64,000 nt of DNA from Winogradskyella psychrotolerans (GCF_018860565.1 NZ_JAHKPS010000009.1:288618-352617); one strand, 5' to 3'; counted from the first letter of the stretch, positions 9,306 to 18,880 are shown. The notes: a model not told the origin generated them from the sequence alone. Made by a program: numbers and translations.

Positions 9306-9887
9306 ATGTTAGGACTAAAATTACCAACCGATCCAAGATGGGTTAATATCGTTGAAAAAAATATTGAAGATATATTAACTGACCACGCCTATTGCGAACA
9401 AAAAGCAGCAAGTACAGCTATTTCACTAATTGTAGGTTTTCCAGAATACACGGAACTCGTACAGGAAATGATAGTTTTAGTAGAGGAAGAAATGAGCCAT
9501 TTTAAAATGGTACACGATAAAATCATAGAAAATGGTTGGACCTTAGGTAGAGATCGTAAAGACGATTATGTACTAGCCCTTATAAAATTCTTTCCTAAAG
9601 GAGGAAGTAGAACAACACAACTAGTTCATAGACTTTTATATGCCGCATTAATTGAAGCACGTAGTTGCGAACGCTTTAGGTTATTGTCTGAAGCGCTAGA
9701 AGACAAAAAATTGGCGAAATTTTACCGCAAACTAATGATTAGTGAAGCTGGTCATTACACCATGTTTTTAAACTTTGCAAGAAAATATGGAGATAGAAAG
9801 GACGTTGACGACAAATGGGACGCATTACTCGATTATGAAGCTGAGATTATGAAAAACTTAGGCAATAAGGAAACAATACACGGTTAA
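9306..9887 (+). CDS. miaE: tRNA-(ms2io6A)-hydroxylase MiaE
   Basis: MiaE hydroxylates the isopentenyl side chain of 2-methylthio-N6-isopentenyladenosine at tRNA position 37, an O2-dependent reaction at a non-haem di-iron centre. The 193 residues form a ferritin-like four-helix bundle. Candidate iron ligands are visible in order: Glu in HAYCEQKA, the EEEMSHF pair, Glu in EARSCERF and the ExxH of SEAGHYTMF. Length fits the family. The gene follows the lipoprotein directly and is closed by a hairpin terminator shared with the convergent MoxR gene. Confidence 0.9.
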   Translation: MLGLKLPTDPRWVNIVEKNIEDILTDHAYCEQKAASTAISLIVGFPEYTELVQEMIVLVEEEMSHFKMVHDKIIENGWTLGRDRKDDYVLALIKFFPKGGSRTTQLVHRLLYAALIEARSCERFRLLSEALEDKKLAKFYRKLMISEAGHYTMFLNFARKYGDRKDVDDKWDALLDYEAEIMKNLGNKETIHG

Positions 9888-9927
9888 GTTAAAACTTATA
9901 GACAACCAACTTAACAGATTTAAAACA

Positions 9928-9962
9928 AAAAAACGACCATCAAAATTGATAGTCGTTTTTTA
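9928..9962. terminator. Bidirectional terminator
   Basis: The arms AACGACCATC and GATAGTCGTT pair with one mismatch. The hairpin is flanked by an A-run on the left and a T-run on the right, and separates convergent miaE and moxR. Confidence 0.8.
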
Positions 9963-9985
9963 TATTTAAAATAAATTCAGAATTC

Positions 9986-10939
9986 TTAAAACAAACTCTC
10001 AATTATCTTCTCATCAGTAATGCCTTCAGCTTCTGCTTTATAGTTTTTAATAATTCTGTGTCTTAAAATTCCTGTAGCAACAGCTTGAACATCTTCAATA
10101 TCTGGTGAGAATTTTCCTTTTGTAGCAGCATGAGTTTTAGCTGCTAAAATTAAATTCTGAGAAGCCCTTGGTCCTGCTCCCCAATCTACAAACTCTTTTA
10201 CAATATCTGCAGCTGTATCTTCTTTTGGTCGTGTTTTACCCACTAAAGATACTGCATATTCAATAACATTATCTGCAACAGGTATACGACGAATTACATT
10301 CTGAAAATCGATAATTTCTTGTGCTGTATATAACGCATTTACCGAAGATTTAATATCTGTAGTTGTTGCTTTAACCACATCAACCTCTTCTTGAAACGAT
10401 GGGTATTGTAAATTAATAGAAAACATAAAACGGTCTAATTGTGCTTCTGGTAAAGGATATGTTCCTTCTTGCTCAATTGGGTTTTGTGTCGCTAAAACAA
10501 AATATGGTAAACTTAACTTATATTGATAACCAGCTACTGTAACCGAACGTTCCTGCATCGCTTCTAATAAGGCTGCTTGCGTTTTTGGCGGAGTTCTGTT
10601 AATCTCATCTGCTAAAATAATATTAGAGAATATTGGTCCTTTTATAAATTTAAACTGACGATTCTCATCCAAAATTTCACTACCTAAAATATCACTAGGC
10701 ATTAAATCTGGAGTAAACTGAATACGCTTAAAATCTAAACCTAAAGCTTGTGCAATAGTGTTAACCATTAAGGTTTTTGCCAAACCAGGAACACCTACTA
10801 AAAGCGAGTGACCACCAGAAAATATGGAAATTAACACTTGACTAACAACCTCATCTTGACCAATGATGACTTTAGCAACTTCTTGTTTTAGCGCTGCATA
10901 TTTTTTTACAAATTTTTCAATTATAGCAACATCAGACAT
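9986..10939 (-). CDS. MoxR-family AAA+ ATPase
   Basis: A 317-residue MoxR ATPase, a chaperone-like AAA+ protein that usually assists maturation of partner proteins carrying VWA or DUF58 domains. Visible motifs: Walker A GVPGLAKT (about 49-56), Walker B IILADEINR, the MoxR signature PKTQAALLEAMQE and the sensor ATQNPIEQEGTYPLPEAQLDRF. No DUF58/BatA genes follow in the window; instead it is the last gene of an operon of three parvulin-type folding factors, four bases after the second PPIase. This suggests a role in envelope protein maturation (inference). Confidence 0.93.
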   Translation of the reverse strand: MSDVAIIEKFVKKYAALKQEVAKVIIGQDEVVSQVLISIFSGGHSLLVGVPGLAKTLMVNTIAQALGLDFKRIQFTPDLMPSDILGSEILDENRQFKFIKGPIFSNIILADEINRTPPKTQAALLEAMQERSVTVAGYQYKLSLPYFVLATQNPIEQEGTYPLPEAQLDRFMFSINLQYPSFQEEVDVVKATTTDIKSSVNALYTAQEIIDFQNVIRRIPVADNVIEYAVSLVGKTRPKEDTAADIVKEFVDWGAGPRASQNLILAAKTHAATKGKFSPDIEDVQAVATGILRHRIIKNYKAEAEGITDEKIIESLF

Positions 10940-10942
10940 ACT

Positions 10943-12385
10943 CTATTCTTTTTTTAACCAATTACTTTGAAAATCACAATCTCTATACTCTCCATTAATC
11001 TTAATGTAAGTATTTAAAATGGTTTCCTTTTGCCATTTTGCAACAGCTTTAATTTGTTTGTCTTGTAAAGCAAGATTTTTAATTTTTAAATAATCCTTTG
11101 CAAAATCAGCTTCATGGTCGTCTATACGATCTGTAACGGTTAAAATTTTAAACTTTAATCTGTTGATACGATCTTCATCTTGTAAAACCTCACTGATTTC
11201 ACCATCTTTTAAATCTTGAATTTGAGAATACAATTCAGGATCCATTCGGGTTAACTCAAAATTAAAATCCTGTGTTGTAGGATTTGTCAACTGACCACCT
11301 TCGTATTTCGTTTCTTTTTGATCACTAAATTCTCTTGCCGCTTCAGCAAAAGTTAATGTACCATTTACAATTTTCTCTCTAATCTCTTCAATTTTATCCT
11401 TAGCTTCTTTTATAGCATCTTGAGTTAATTCTGGACGTAATAAAATATGTCTTACATCATACTCTTGACCTCTGATTTTTTCTAAGTATATAATATGGTA
11501 TCCAAAATCGGTTTCAAAAGGTTCTGAAATTTCTCCTTCTTGCATTGAAAAAGCAACATCTCTAAACTCTTTTACCATTCTTGGCTGTTTTCTATTCAAT
11601 GTATATTTTCCTCCCGTAGCTTTAGACCCAGAATCTTCTGTATAAAACAACACTTTAGTTGTAAAACTAGAACCGTTTTCTTCTACATCTGTTTTAAATC
11701 CTTTTAGCTTATCAATAACAGCTTGTTTTGCTTCTTCTGTTACTTTTGGAATAATTACAATTTCAGCCAGCTTTAATTCAGTACCAAAGACTGGTCGTTC
11801 GTCTTTTGGTATATTATTAAAAAAGGTTCTAACTTCTTCTGGTGTTACTTCTATATCTCCTGTAACCTTAGCTTGCATTTCTTGAGCGAGATAACCGTTT
11901 TTATTAATCTCAAACATTTCATCTCTTAAGGCTTGTTCTGATTCTTTTTTATACAGTTTAAGCAACCTATCCATATCACCATTTAGCTGACCCAAAATAC
12001 CTTGTATTTGTTGATCTACTCGGCTTTGAATATATAATTCATTAACTATAACACTATCTTGTATAGCTTGATGTGCATATAATTTACTTTCCAGTAAACT
12101 TCCAAAAAGTTCACATCTGGTAATATCTTTTAAATCTGCTCCTTGAGCTTTTAATTGTGCTATTTCTCTATCCAAATCAGATTCTAGAAGAATAAAATCA
12201 CCAACAACAGCCGCAACACCATCTGCTTTAATACGTGTTTTATTAATAACACTATCTTTAGGTTGCTCTACTTGTTGTACTTCATCATTAATGATTTCTT
12301 GAGCATTGCTAAAGTTTAATGACATAAAACAAACTAAAAGGCTTGCTTTAATTATACGTTTGAAATTTATTGTTTTTAATTGCAT
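10943..12385 (-). CDS. SurA-like periplasmic peptidyl-prolyl isomerase
   Basis: About 480 residues with a signal peptide (MQLKTINFKRIIKASLLVC..., cleavage near FSNAQ), a SurA-type N-terminal chaperone region (VAAVVGDFILLESDLDREI), and two parvulin domains beginning near LKLAEIVIIP and EYDVRHILLRPEL. It should help fold outer-membrane proteins in the periplasm. I chose the Met at 12385, directly before the signal peptide. An ATG five codons upstream (12400) is also possible. Either start lies within the 3' end of the preceding lipoprotein gene, which suggests translational coupling. It is third in the four-gene operon ending with moxR. Confidence 0.9.
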   Translation of the reverse strand: MQLKTINFKRIIKASLLVCFMSLNFSNAQEIINDEVQQVEQPKDSVINKTRIKADGVAAVVGDFILLESDLDREIAQLKAQGADLKDITRCELFGSLLESKLYAHQAIQDSVIVNELYIQSRVDQQIQGILGQLNGDMDRLLKLYKKESEQALRDEMFEINKNGYLAQEMQAKVTGDIEVTPEEVRTFFNNIPKDERPVFGTELKLAEIVIIPKVTEEAKQAVIDKLKGFKTDVEENGSSFTTKVLFYTEDSGSKATGGKYTLNRKQPRMVKEFRDVAFSMQEGEISEPFETDFGYHIIYLEKIRGQEYDVRHILLRPELTQDAIKEAKDKIEEIREKIVNGTLTFAEAAREFSDQKETKYEGGQLTNPTTQDFNFELTRMDPELYSQIQDLKDGEISEVLQDEDRINRLKFKILTVTDRIDDHEADFAKDYLKIKNLALQDKQIKAVAKWQKETILNTYIKINGEYRDCDFQSNWLKKE

Positions 12386-13199
12386 CTTTTGTAATATCAT
12401 TTTCGAGTTGCTTGATGAGCTCTAATTTTCTTTTGTTTATAACAATTTTGTTAATCGACGTTTCTACATAATCTAAAGGCGCATAATCGTTTTGAAGACG
12501 TACGTCATTAACTTGCATCAAATATAGGTTTAATGAATCTTTGAGCTGTAAGAAATTAGTTTTTTTTAACAGTTGATTTTTATTTGAACTATTTATGATT
12601 GGTATTTTCTCTGCTACACGATTGAGTTTAATCCAAATAGAGTCATTCAAAGAATAAGATCTAAATTGAACAGAGATAGAGTCTAAATACGCTTTATCCT
12701 TAGCTTCGAAGCGTTTAAAACGTTTTTTTATAGTATCTAAATTAATAGGGTTTAATGGCAAACTGATATACCTAAACTGTATTAAATCGTCATTTAGCTT
12801 AAATGATTCTTTATTAGCTTCATAAAATAATTCTGCTTCCTTGTGCCCTACTATAGTGTCTATATTTTTTTTTACTAAACCTTCTAAATAAGCTTTAGCA
12901 TATAAATCGTTTTTATATTGCTTTACTAATTTAGAAAACTCATTTTGTTTTTCTTCAGAAAGGTTTAACAAAGCACCATCCATTAAAAGCAATTGTCTTG
13001 CCCAACGGTTAATGTATGCATTGACCATTAAAGTACTATCTTCTTTAGAGGTTCCTTTTGGCACTACATCTTTAAGATCCTCTTTATAGAGGTAACTTTC
13101 GTTAACTCTGGCAATTGGTTCTAAATCGTCTGACTTTTTAAAAAAATCACAACTATTAAAAAGTAAACCAAAGAGAAATATGTATAGTGTATGTTTCAA
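12348..13199 (-). CDS. Parvulin-associated lipoprotein (SurA N-terminal-like)
   Basis: A 283-residue lipoprotein (lipobox FNSC, Cys17) with a SurA/PpiC-like helical chaperone region (about 30-130: ARVNESYLYKEDL, then YINRWARQLLLMDGAL). A region resembling a degenerate isomerase domain follows, without the clear HILV motif of parvulins. It sits between two bona fide parvulin PPIases in an operon, so it is likely a membrane-anchored folding chaperone for exported proteins. It overlaps the next gene and starts 10 bases after the previous one. Confidence 0.8.
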   Translation of the reverse strand: MKHTLYIFLFGLLFNSCDFFKKSDDLEPIARVNESYLYKEDLKDVVPKGTSKEDSTLMVNAYINRWARQLLLMDGALLNLSEEKQNEFSKLVKQYKNDLYAKAYLEGLVKKNIDTIVGHKEAELFYEANKESFKLNDDLIQFRYISLPLNPINLDTIKKRFKRFEAKDKAYLDSISVQFRSYSLNDSIWIKLNRVAEKIPIINSSNKNQLLKKTNFLQLKDSLNLYLMQVNDVRLQNDYAPLDYVETSINKIVINKRKLELIKQLENDITKDAIKNNKFQTYN

Positions 13200-13209
13200 A
13201 AAATATAAA

Positions 13210-15156
13210 TTAGTTTCCGATTTTAGTCTTAACAGTTTTAAGAACGTCTTGATTAATTTCTACCTTAAAACGCTTGTATAATTCATTAATCCAATTGGTT
13301 TCTATTTCCTCTTGGTAATTATTAATTACATTTCCTTTAGCTTCTTCCAATGTTTTTTGTCCTGCTGGTAAAACCGCTTTTACATCTATAACATGAAAGG
13401 CTTCATTATGTTCATATACTTTAGAAACGCCTTTTACAGCTTTAAAGTCTGAAGGCAAAATAGGATCATCTGTTTTGTATGTTCCTTTTGTAAAAATCAC
13501 ATTTTGCTTGTCTTTAGTGTTTACTGCTTTTTTAATTTCGTCTTCAGATTTTCCTTTCTTCATCAGCTTAAGGATCTTCTTCATGCTAGATTTTTCTGCA
13601 GAAGAAGCAATAACCACATCTACTCTATCACTCCATTGATACTTAGATTTGTTTTTATTGTAGTAAGCTTCTAAACCTAAAGTGTCTTTTGCGGCTTTAT
13701 TCCACACTTCTTTTTCCATAAGGTCAAATAACAATAATCCATCTCTATACTCTTTTAGGATGTTTGCAAATTCTTGGTTCTCTTCTTCTAAATTATCTTC
13801 TCTATATTTAAAAATTGAGTTTTCAAAAAAGCTTTCGAACTCCTTATCTATTACAATAGCAAAAGGTGTTTTTTTTCCTGCGTATATACGTTGTGCTTTT
13901 ATTAAGTGATTTCCAAATTCTTGGTAAGTAAATGGTCTACTATTAATAGAAAAAACGGTTTCATTCGTTTTAAAATTCTCTGGTAATTTCCAAGAACGAT
14001 TATAAAAATCATTGTTTAGTAACTTTGTGAAGTAAGGCTTAGCATCTGCACTATATGTTATTTCATATTGCTTCTTAAGCTTATTTAACATAGCTTCATT
14101 AATCAATTTAGATCTCGAATCTCTTTTTACTTTAGCTTCAAAAGATGCTTTTACATCTTCAAATGATTCTATAGGACTTAGTTTAATACGTTTTACAATG
14201 TGCCAACCATAAGCACTTTTAAAAGGTTCACTAACATCGCCATCATTTTTTAAAGCAAAAGCCACGTCTTCAAATTTTGCAGAACTTAACTGTCCGCTTT
14301 TAAAAGGTTTTATTTCGCCACCATTAGCAGCCGAACTTCTATCTTCAGAAAATTGCTTTGCCAAAGCCTCAAAGCGTTCACCTTGTTTTAGTTTCTTATA
14401 AATTTCCTTAATACGTTGCTCAGGATTATGTAACGAATCTTTAGTGGACTTTAAGTTTACCATAATATGAGCAGCAGAAATGGTTCCTCTAGATTTTCGC
14501 TTATCATTAACTTTAACAACATGGTAGCCAAATTGGGTTCTAAAAGGCATTGAAATTTCACCTACAGCAGTATTAAACGCGGCAGATTCAAAATCGTAAA
14601 CCATCTTAAAAGCAGAAAAATACCCTAAGTCTTCAATAAAAATCGTACTACCATTGTGCATTTCTGTCTTTACTTTGTCAAAGCCCTCTTTTAAAGCTCG
14701 TTCTCTTAAAGCTAATACTTCATTGTAAGCTTTTAAGGTGTCTTTTGCCGTCTCCTCTAAACGCACTAAAATATGAGAAGCATTAATATCTATATTACTA
14801 CGATCATAAGCTTCTTTGACCAAAGCTTCTGTAACTTCGTTTTCTGAAATATAATTTTTTATTAATTGCTTTTTATATCTCGAAAATTCACGTTTATAGG
14901 TTTCATCTTCATTAATTTTTAAACGCTTAGCTTCTTTTAGCTTTAATTGATATTCAGTAAATAATTTTAAATAGCCATCAACATCTTTTTGGCTTTCATC
15001 TTTTACTAAATCTAAATTTTTGTTATAAACTCTTAAAAATTCTGAAGCCATAATTGGCTCATCATCTACTTTTAGAAGCACCTCATCTTTATCTTGAGAA
15101 AAAGTAAAATTCAGTGTAAAAAGCACTAAAAACAAACATCTGTATTTAAGACTCAT
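13210..15156 (-). CDS. Periplasmic peptidyl-prolyl isomerase with two parvulin domains
   Basis: A 648-residue exported protein with a signal peptide ending at FTFSQ (about residue 20). A SurA-like N-terminal region (about 25-115, LLKVDDEPIMASEFLRVY) is followed by two complete parvulin domains starting at INASHILVRLEE (about 125) and ISAAHIMVNLKS (about 229), each ending in the FGYHVV or YGWHIV strand. A longer C-terminal chaperone-like region contains a third, degenerate PPIase-like segment (about 500-600). Likely role: folding and carriage of outer-membrane proteins. It is the first gene of the operon that ends with moxR; a TATTTTTG -7 box lies 50 bases upstream. Confidence 0.9.
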   Translation of the reverse strand: MSLKYRCLFLVLFTLNFTFSQDKDEVLLKVDDEPIMASEFLRVYNKNLDLVKDESQKDVDGYLKLFTEYQLKLKEAKRLKINEDETYKREFSRYKKQLIKNYISENEVTEALVKEAYDRSNIDINASHILVRLEETAKDTLKAYNEVLALRERALKEGFDKVKTEMHNGSTIFIEDLGYFSAFKMVYDFESAAFNTAVGEISMPFRTQFGYHVVKVNDKRKSRGTISAAHIMVNLKSTKDSLHNPEQRIKEIYKKLKQGERFEALAKQFSEDRSSAANGGEIKPFKSGQLSSAKFEDVAFALKNDGDVSEPFKSAYGWHIVKRIKLSPIESFEDVKASFEAKVKRDSRSKLINEAMLNKLKKQYEITYSADAKPYFTKLLNNDFYNRSWKLPENFKTNETVFSINSRPFTYQEFGNHLIKAQRIYAGKKTPFAIVIDKEFESFFENSIFKYREDNLEEENQEFANILKEYRDGLLLFDLMEKEVWNKAAKDTLGLEAYYNKNKSKYQWSDRVDVVIASSAEKSSMKKILKLMKKGKSEDEIKKAVNTKDKQNVIFTKGTYKTDDPILPSDFKAVKGVSKVYEHNEAFHVIDVKAVLPAGQKTLEEAKGNVINNYQEEIETNWINELYKRFKVEINQDVLKTVKTKIGN

Positions 15157-15205
15157 AATTTATTCTTCTATATTATTGTGAAATGTATTCGTTTTTCAAA
15201 CTCAG

Positions 15206-15213
15206 CAAAAATA
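15206..15213 (-). promoter_or_regulatory. Candidate -7 box of the PPIase/moxR operon
   Basis: TATTTTTG on the minus strand fits TAnnTTTG and lies 49 bases before the first operon ATG. The rest of the 284-base gap to the divergent SRPBCC gene shows nothing else I can name. Confidence 0.4.
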
Positions 15214-15440
15214 ACATAAATAGCTTATTTAACAAGCAGTTTAAAAGGCATTATTTTAATAGTTTTTACGTGTAGCATAGCAAAAATCGCACTAGATTTA
15301 CAGGCTGTATTATTTTATAACCTTTCAAGACTAAAATTGTAATAATTTAAAAAGATGATTTTAACAATTAAAACTGTTTAACGTCGATTAGTTAAAACTA
15401 TTGCTAATGGTTTTAATACATTTATAAAAATTCCCTCAGC

Positions 15441-15899
15441 ATGCGGTATTCCACTGAAATATTAATTAAAAAACCCATTTCAGAAGTCATAAAAAAACTA
15501 AAATCCTCCGATAATTTAAAACATTGGCAAGAAGGCTTAGTTAGTACAGCACATATTTCTGGTACACCAAATGAACTTGGAGCAAAAATGCGACTGAACT
15601 ATAGTTTTGGAAAACGTAAAATGGAAATTATAGAAACCGTTACCATGCAAGATTTTCCTAATAAAATTTACAGTACTTATACAACCAAAGGCATTCGCAA
15701 TATACAAGAAAACCATTTTAAATCGATTGAAAATGAGTTTACAAAATGGATTTCTATAAATGAGTTTCAACCTACAAATTTTAAAATGAGCATGATGTTG
15801 CTTTTAATGCCTAAAGCTTTTAAAAAACAGACAAAAACGTATATGACTAACTTTAAAAATTTTGTAGAAAAAGGAACCTCTGTTTATAATAAAGAATAA
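15441..15899 (+). CDS. SRPBCC-fold protein
   Basis: A 152-residue cytosolic protein with the START/Bet v1-like pattern: an N-terminal strand (MRYSTEILIKKPISEVIKKL), a following helix and DNLKHWQEGLVST, a curved sheet (MRLNYSFGKRKMEIIETV) and a long C-terminal helix. The fold encloses a hydrophobic cavity that binds lipids or small hydrophobic ligands; no substrate can be inferred. It is 13 bases upstream of a 79-codon gene and probably co-transcribed with it. Confidence 0.75.
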   Translation: MRYSTEILIKKPISEVIKKLKSSDNLKHWQEGLVSTAHISGTPNELGAKMRLNYSFGKRKMEIIETVTMQDFPNKIYSTYTTKGIRNIQENHFKSIENEFTKWISINEFQPTNFKMSMMLLLMPKAFKKQTKTYMTNFKNFVEKGTSVYNKE

Positions 15900-15912
15900 A
15901 AAAATTACATCA

Positions 15913-16152
15913 ATGCGGAAATTAAAATTAATATGGGATTTTAGAGGACCTGCTGGACAGAAAACGGCAGAGCATCATTTAATACACCTAAAAGAATATA
16001 TTGCAATTAACAAATTAAACATTACAATTACTGGCGTTGAATCTATAAGTGATATGCACAGTTTAGCATATTTAGTAGTTGATGAATCTGAAATGAAACC
16101 CATTAGAGATGCTTTAAAACCTCATAGAGGACAAGTGTATTCTGAAGCATAA
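15913..16152 (+). CDS. Small conserved protein of unknown function
   Basis: A 79-residue protein (MRKLKLIWDFRGPAG...). It looks like a small alpha/beta fold: strand LKLIWDF, a His-rich helix (AEHHLIHLKEYIA), strand NITITGV, strand AYLVVDE and a C-terminal helix. The context suggests a compact soluble domain. I do not recognise a named family. It follows the SRPBCC gene by 13 bases. Confidence 0.65.
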   Translation: MRKLKLIWDFRGPAGQKTAEHHLIHLKEYIAINKLNITITGVESISDMHSLAYLVVDESEMKPIRDALKPHRGQVYSEA

Positions 16153-16360
16153 ATAAGTTCTTTTTTACTCCAAACAAATACCAAACACTAACCCAAACCG
16201 CTAACCACCAGTGATTTGAGTTTTTAAAAACTTTAAACTACCTTCGTTTAAAATTGAATAGCATACCTACATCTCGTTTCTTTACGTATTTAAATGCTTT
16301 TTACCAGTGAATTATTAACGGTAATTTACAATTTTGCTAACCGCAAATTAAATGTTAGTT

Positions 16361-17572
16361 ATGAAAAAAATTATACCAATACTCTTTTTACTATTGTTAT
16401 TAGGTTGTAGTGAAGACAGACGCGTTTCTGAGACACCAGAACCATCAGCAAACCTCCCAATAATATCAATAACAACCGAGAACCTATCACCTATTGTTTC
16501 TAAAGAAGACTATTTAAATGGAAGCTTAGAAATATCAGGAGAAAGTATTGACAACAACCTGTTAGCTGATCTCAAAATTAGAGGTAGAGGAAATACAACT
16601 TGGAATTTCCCTAAAAAACCATATCAAATAAAATTTGACTCTAAAGAAAGTGTTTTAGGAATGCCTGAAGACAAAAAGTGGATTTTATTAGCAAATTATA
16701 CAGACAAAACAATGCTACGAAATGAAGTCGCATTTGACTTGAGCAGATTTAGCGATTTAGACTGGACTCCAGAGAGTCGTTTTGTTGAACTTTTTATAAA
16801 TAGTGAATATTTAGGCGTCTATCAGATTACCCAAAAAGTAGAAGAATCTTCCAATAGGGTAAATATTGGAGATGATGGCTACCTACTAGAGGTAGACCAA
16901 CTTTCTAGACTAGACGAAGACGACGTTTATTTTGAAACAAGTCATTATTTATTCAACATTAAAGAACCTAGCCTCAATACTGAAGACAATGCGTATAATA
17001 TTATAAAAAACTATATCGAATTAACCGAAAGCGTACTCTTAGGAGACAATTTTAGCGACCCTATTAATGGATATGCTAAATATATAGATGTAGATTCTTT
17101 TATAGACTGGTATCTTGTAAATGAAATAACAAAAAACAATGATGCTATCTTTTACTCTAGTGTTTATATGAACTACATCCCTGGCGGTAAATTAAAAATG
17201 GGACCAATATGGGATTACGACATTAGTCTTGGTAACATTAACTATAACGGAAATGATACTACAGATGGGTTTTGGATTAAAAATGCCACTTGGTATTCTC
17301 GCCTTTTTGAAGATCCTATTTTTGTTGAAAAAGTAAAATCTAGATTTAATTATTTTTATAACAATAGAAGCCTTTTTCAAGAAAAAATTAACTCAAATTC
17401 TTCCTTTTTATATGAAGCACAAGAAAGAAACTTTAATACTTGGCCCATTTTAGGCGTCTATGTTTGGCCTAACAATGTCTTTTACCCAACATACGACGAA
17501 GAAGTCACCTATCTAGACCAGTGGCTTAATGATAGATTAGAGTGGCTTAACACCTCCTTCAATAATTTGTAA
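16361..17572 (+). CDS. CotH-family lipoprotein (protein-kinase-like fold)
   Basis: Starting at ATG 16361 (an ATG three codons upstream is also possible), the 403-residue product has a lipoprotein signal (lipobox LLGC). It carries the CotH hallmarks: the glycine-rich strand LKIRGRGNTTWNFPKKPYQIK (about 65-85), KKWILLANYTDKTMLRN, the catalytic-loop region FIDWYLVNEITKNNDA, and the metal-binding GPIWDYDISLGN. CotH proteins are atypical protein kinases first known from spore coats. In Bacteroidota they are secreted surface lipoproteins, so the substrate is probably extracytoplasmic. The next gene is a broken GldM-like gene. Confidence 0.88.
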   Translation: MKKIIPILFLLLLLGCSEDRRVSETPEPSANLPIISITTENLSPIVSKEDYLNGSLEISGESIDNNLLADLKIRGRGNTTWNFPKKPYQIKFDSKESVLGMPEDKKWILLANYTDKTMLRNEVAFDLSRFSDLDWTPESRFVELFINSEYLGVYQITQKVEESSNRVNIGDDGYLLEVDQLSRLDEDDVYFETSHYLFNIKEPSLNTEDNAYNIIKNYIELTESVLLGDNFSDPINGYAKYIDVDSFIDWYLVNEITKNNDAIFYSSVYMNYIPGGKLKMGPIWDYDISLGNINYNGNDTTDGFWIKNATWYSRLFEDPIFVEKVKSRFNYFYNNRSLFQEKINSNSSFLYEAQERNFNTWPILGVYVWPNNVFYPTYDEEVTYLDQWLNDRLEWLNTSFNNL

Positions 17573-17598
17573 TTTACTTTTTTAAACACTAATGCACT

Positions 17599-17977
17599 AT
17601 GAGATTTTCATCCTGTTTAATCTTTATTTTTGATTTTTTCATTCGCACAAAGTCAAAGTTCAGAAAACCTCTTAACTAATAGAGCTCCTTGTACTTTTGA
17701 AATAACTAAAGACCAACTAACCGCTAATAAATTAACTTTAAAATGTGCTGCTCTTCTTGAAAATAAACCTTTTGAAATTGAAAACTTTAAAATTAAATTC
17801 AAAGGTCACGCCACAATAGCTGTTTCAGGAAATTCACTCAATGCCAAATCTCATTCTCTAGCAAAAAAGCTCAAGGTTGGTGATTATGTTACCATTTTTT
17901 AAATAGAAAATATCATTCTCAATGGGAGAAAATCTCAAGAATACAAAACATTGATTATTAAACTAGTTACACCTTAA
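17599..17977 (+). pseudogene. Broken GldM C-terminal-domain-like secreted protein
   Basis: Two lesions interrupt an otherwise coherent reading frame. From ATG 17599 the frame encodes the start of a signal peptide (MRFSSCLIFI), but the five-T run at 17627-17631 shifts it out of frame. With one T fewer it continues as ...LIFSFAQSQSSENLL, a proper cleavage region. The body (17630-17899) has the GldM C-terminal-like pattern: FEITKDQL, FEIENFKIKF, then SGNSL and KKLKVGDYVTIF. An in-frame TAA at 17900 stops it, yet the same frame continues as IENIILNGRKSQEYKTLIIK to a second TAA at 17975, matching the expected family ending. Either this is a decayed gene or the assembly has errors here. Confidence 0.7.
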
Positions 17978-17995
17978 TTTAATAAATACGAACAC

Positions 17996-18880
17996 TTATT
18001 CTTCATGTCGTCTTTCAGCATATTCATAGCCTTCTATCCACCATTTTTCCATTAATCGCTTACTAAATATCAATGAATTTTCTGTAAGACTCGTTGGAGT
18101 ATAATATAAATTCAACTTCACATTATTATGCTTTGCGGCAAGCTTTCCAATGATAACATCATTTTTTTCGACCTGATCCAGCAAATGACCAAATAAACTA
18201 ATCATTAATGAAAATGGATTTTTTCCTAAAACTTTTTGTTTTCCTAATGTTTCAGCTTCTAACACAATAGCGTCAACTTCTGTTGCTCCTCTTCGTATTG
18301 CCTCTCTAATAGGAATAACACTTCCTAATCCACCATCTGCATATTCATAACCATCAACTTTAGCCAAAGACATAAATGGTATATAGTTACAAGAAATCCA
18401 AATCCAATTGCAAAACTCTTCGTAAGAACACTCTTGTATAGATTTATACTCTACACGATTCATAGACAAGTTAGATACCGTAACCACGACATCGTGCTTT
18501 TCTTTTTTAATTTTTGTGTATTCGGCAAAAGTTACATTTTTTCTAATATTTCGTCTGAGCGCTTTACTTTCTCCAAAAGTTCGTCTTCGTCTTATAAACT
18601 GCCATAAAGAATTTACAAAATCAATAGACACATATTCTCTATCTCCTTTTTTACGTTGTATAAAAGGACTTACACTAAAAATGTCGTGTTGTTGCACATT
18701 TGTAAAAATATCGTAGAGCTTTCCTATTTCATTAGCAGCCAAGTGTGGTACTAAAAGACTTCCTGTAGAGGTCCCTAAAAACATATCGTAATTATGTTTT
18801 TCACGCTCTATTAAGTACTGAGCAACACCACCCGCAAACGCACCTTTACTTCCACCTCCAGATATTACTAATGCTCGCAT
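17996..18880 (-). CDS. Patatin-like phospholipase
   Basis: A 294-residue patatin-family acyl hydrolase. The oxyanion-hole motif GGGSKGAF lies at 8-15, the nucleophile elbow GTSTG at 36-40 (Ser38), and the Asp of the Ser-Asp dyad in YEYADGGLG at about 182. Patatins release fatty acids from membrane phospholipids or other lipids. No signal peptide is visible, so it is likely cytosolic or inner-face. It overlaps the upstream M1 peptidase stop by one base (TAATG arrangement), indicating a two-gene operon. Confidence 0.92.
   Translation of the reverse strand: MRALVISGGGSKGAFAGGVAQYLIEREKHNYDMFLGTSTGSLLVPHLAANEIGKLYDIFTNVQQHDIFSVSPFIQRKKGDREYVSIDFVNSLWQFIRRRRTFGESKALRRNIRKNVTFAEYTKIKKEKHDVVVTVSNLSMNRVEYKSIQECSYEEFCNWIWISCNYIPFMSLAKVDGYEYADGGLGSVIPIREAIRRGATEVDAIVLEAETLGKQKVLGKNPFSLMISLFGHLLDQVEKNDVIIGKLAAKHNNVKLNLYYTPTSLTENSLIFSKRLMEKWWIEGYEYAERRHEE

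Noticed and set aside
16153..16360. A further small gene between the 79-codon gene and the CotH gene
   Set aside because: No frame has a start and coding character over more than about 25 codons.
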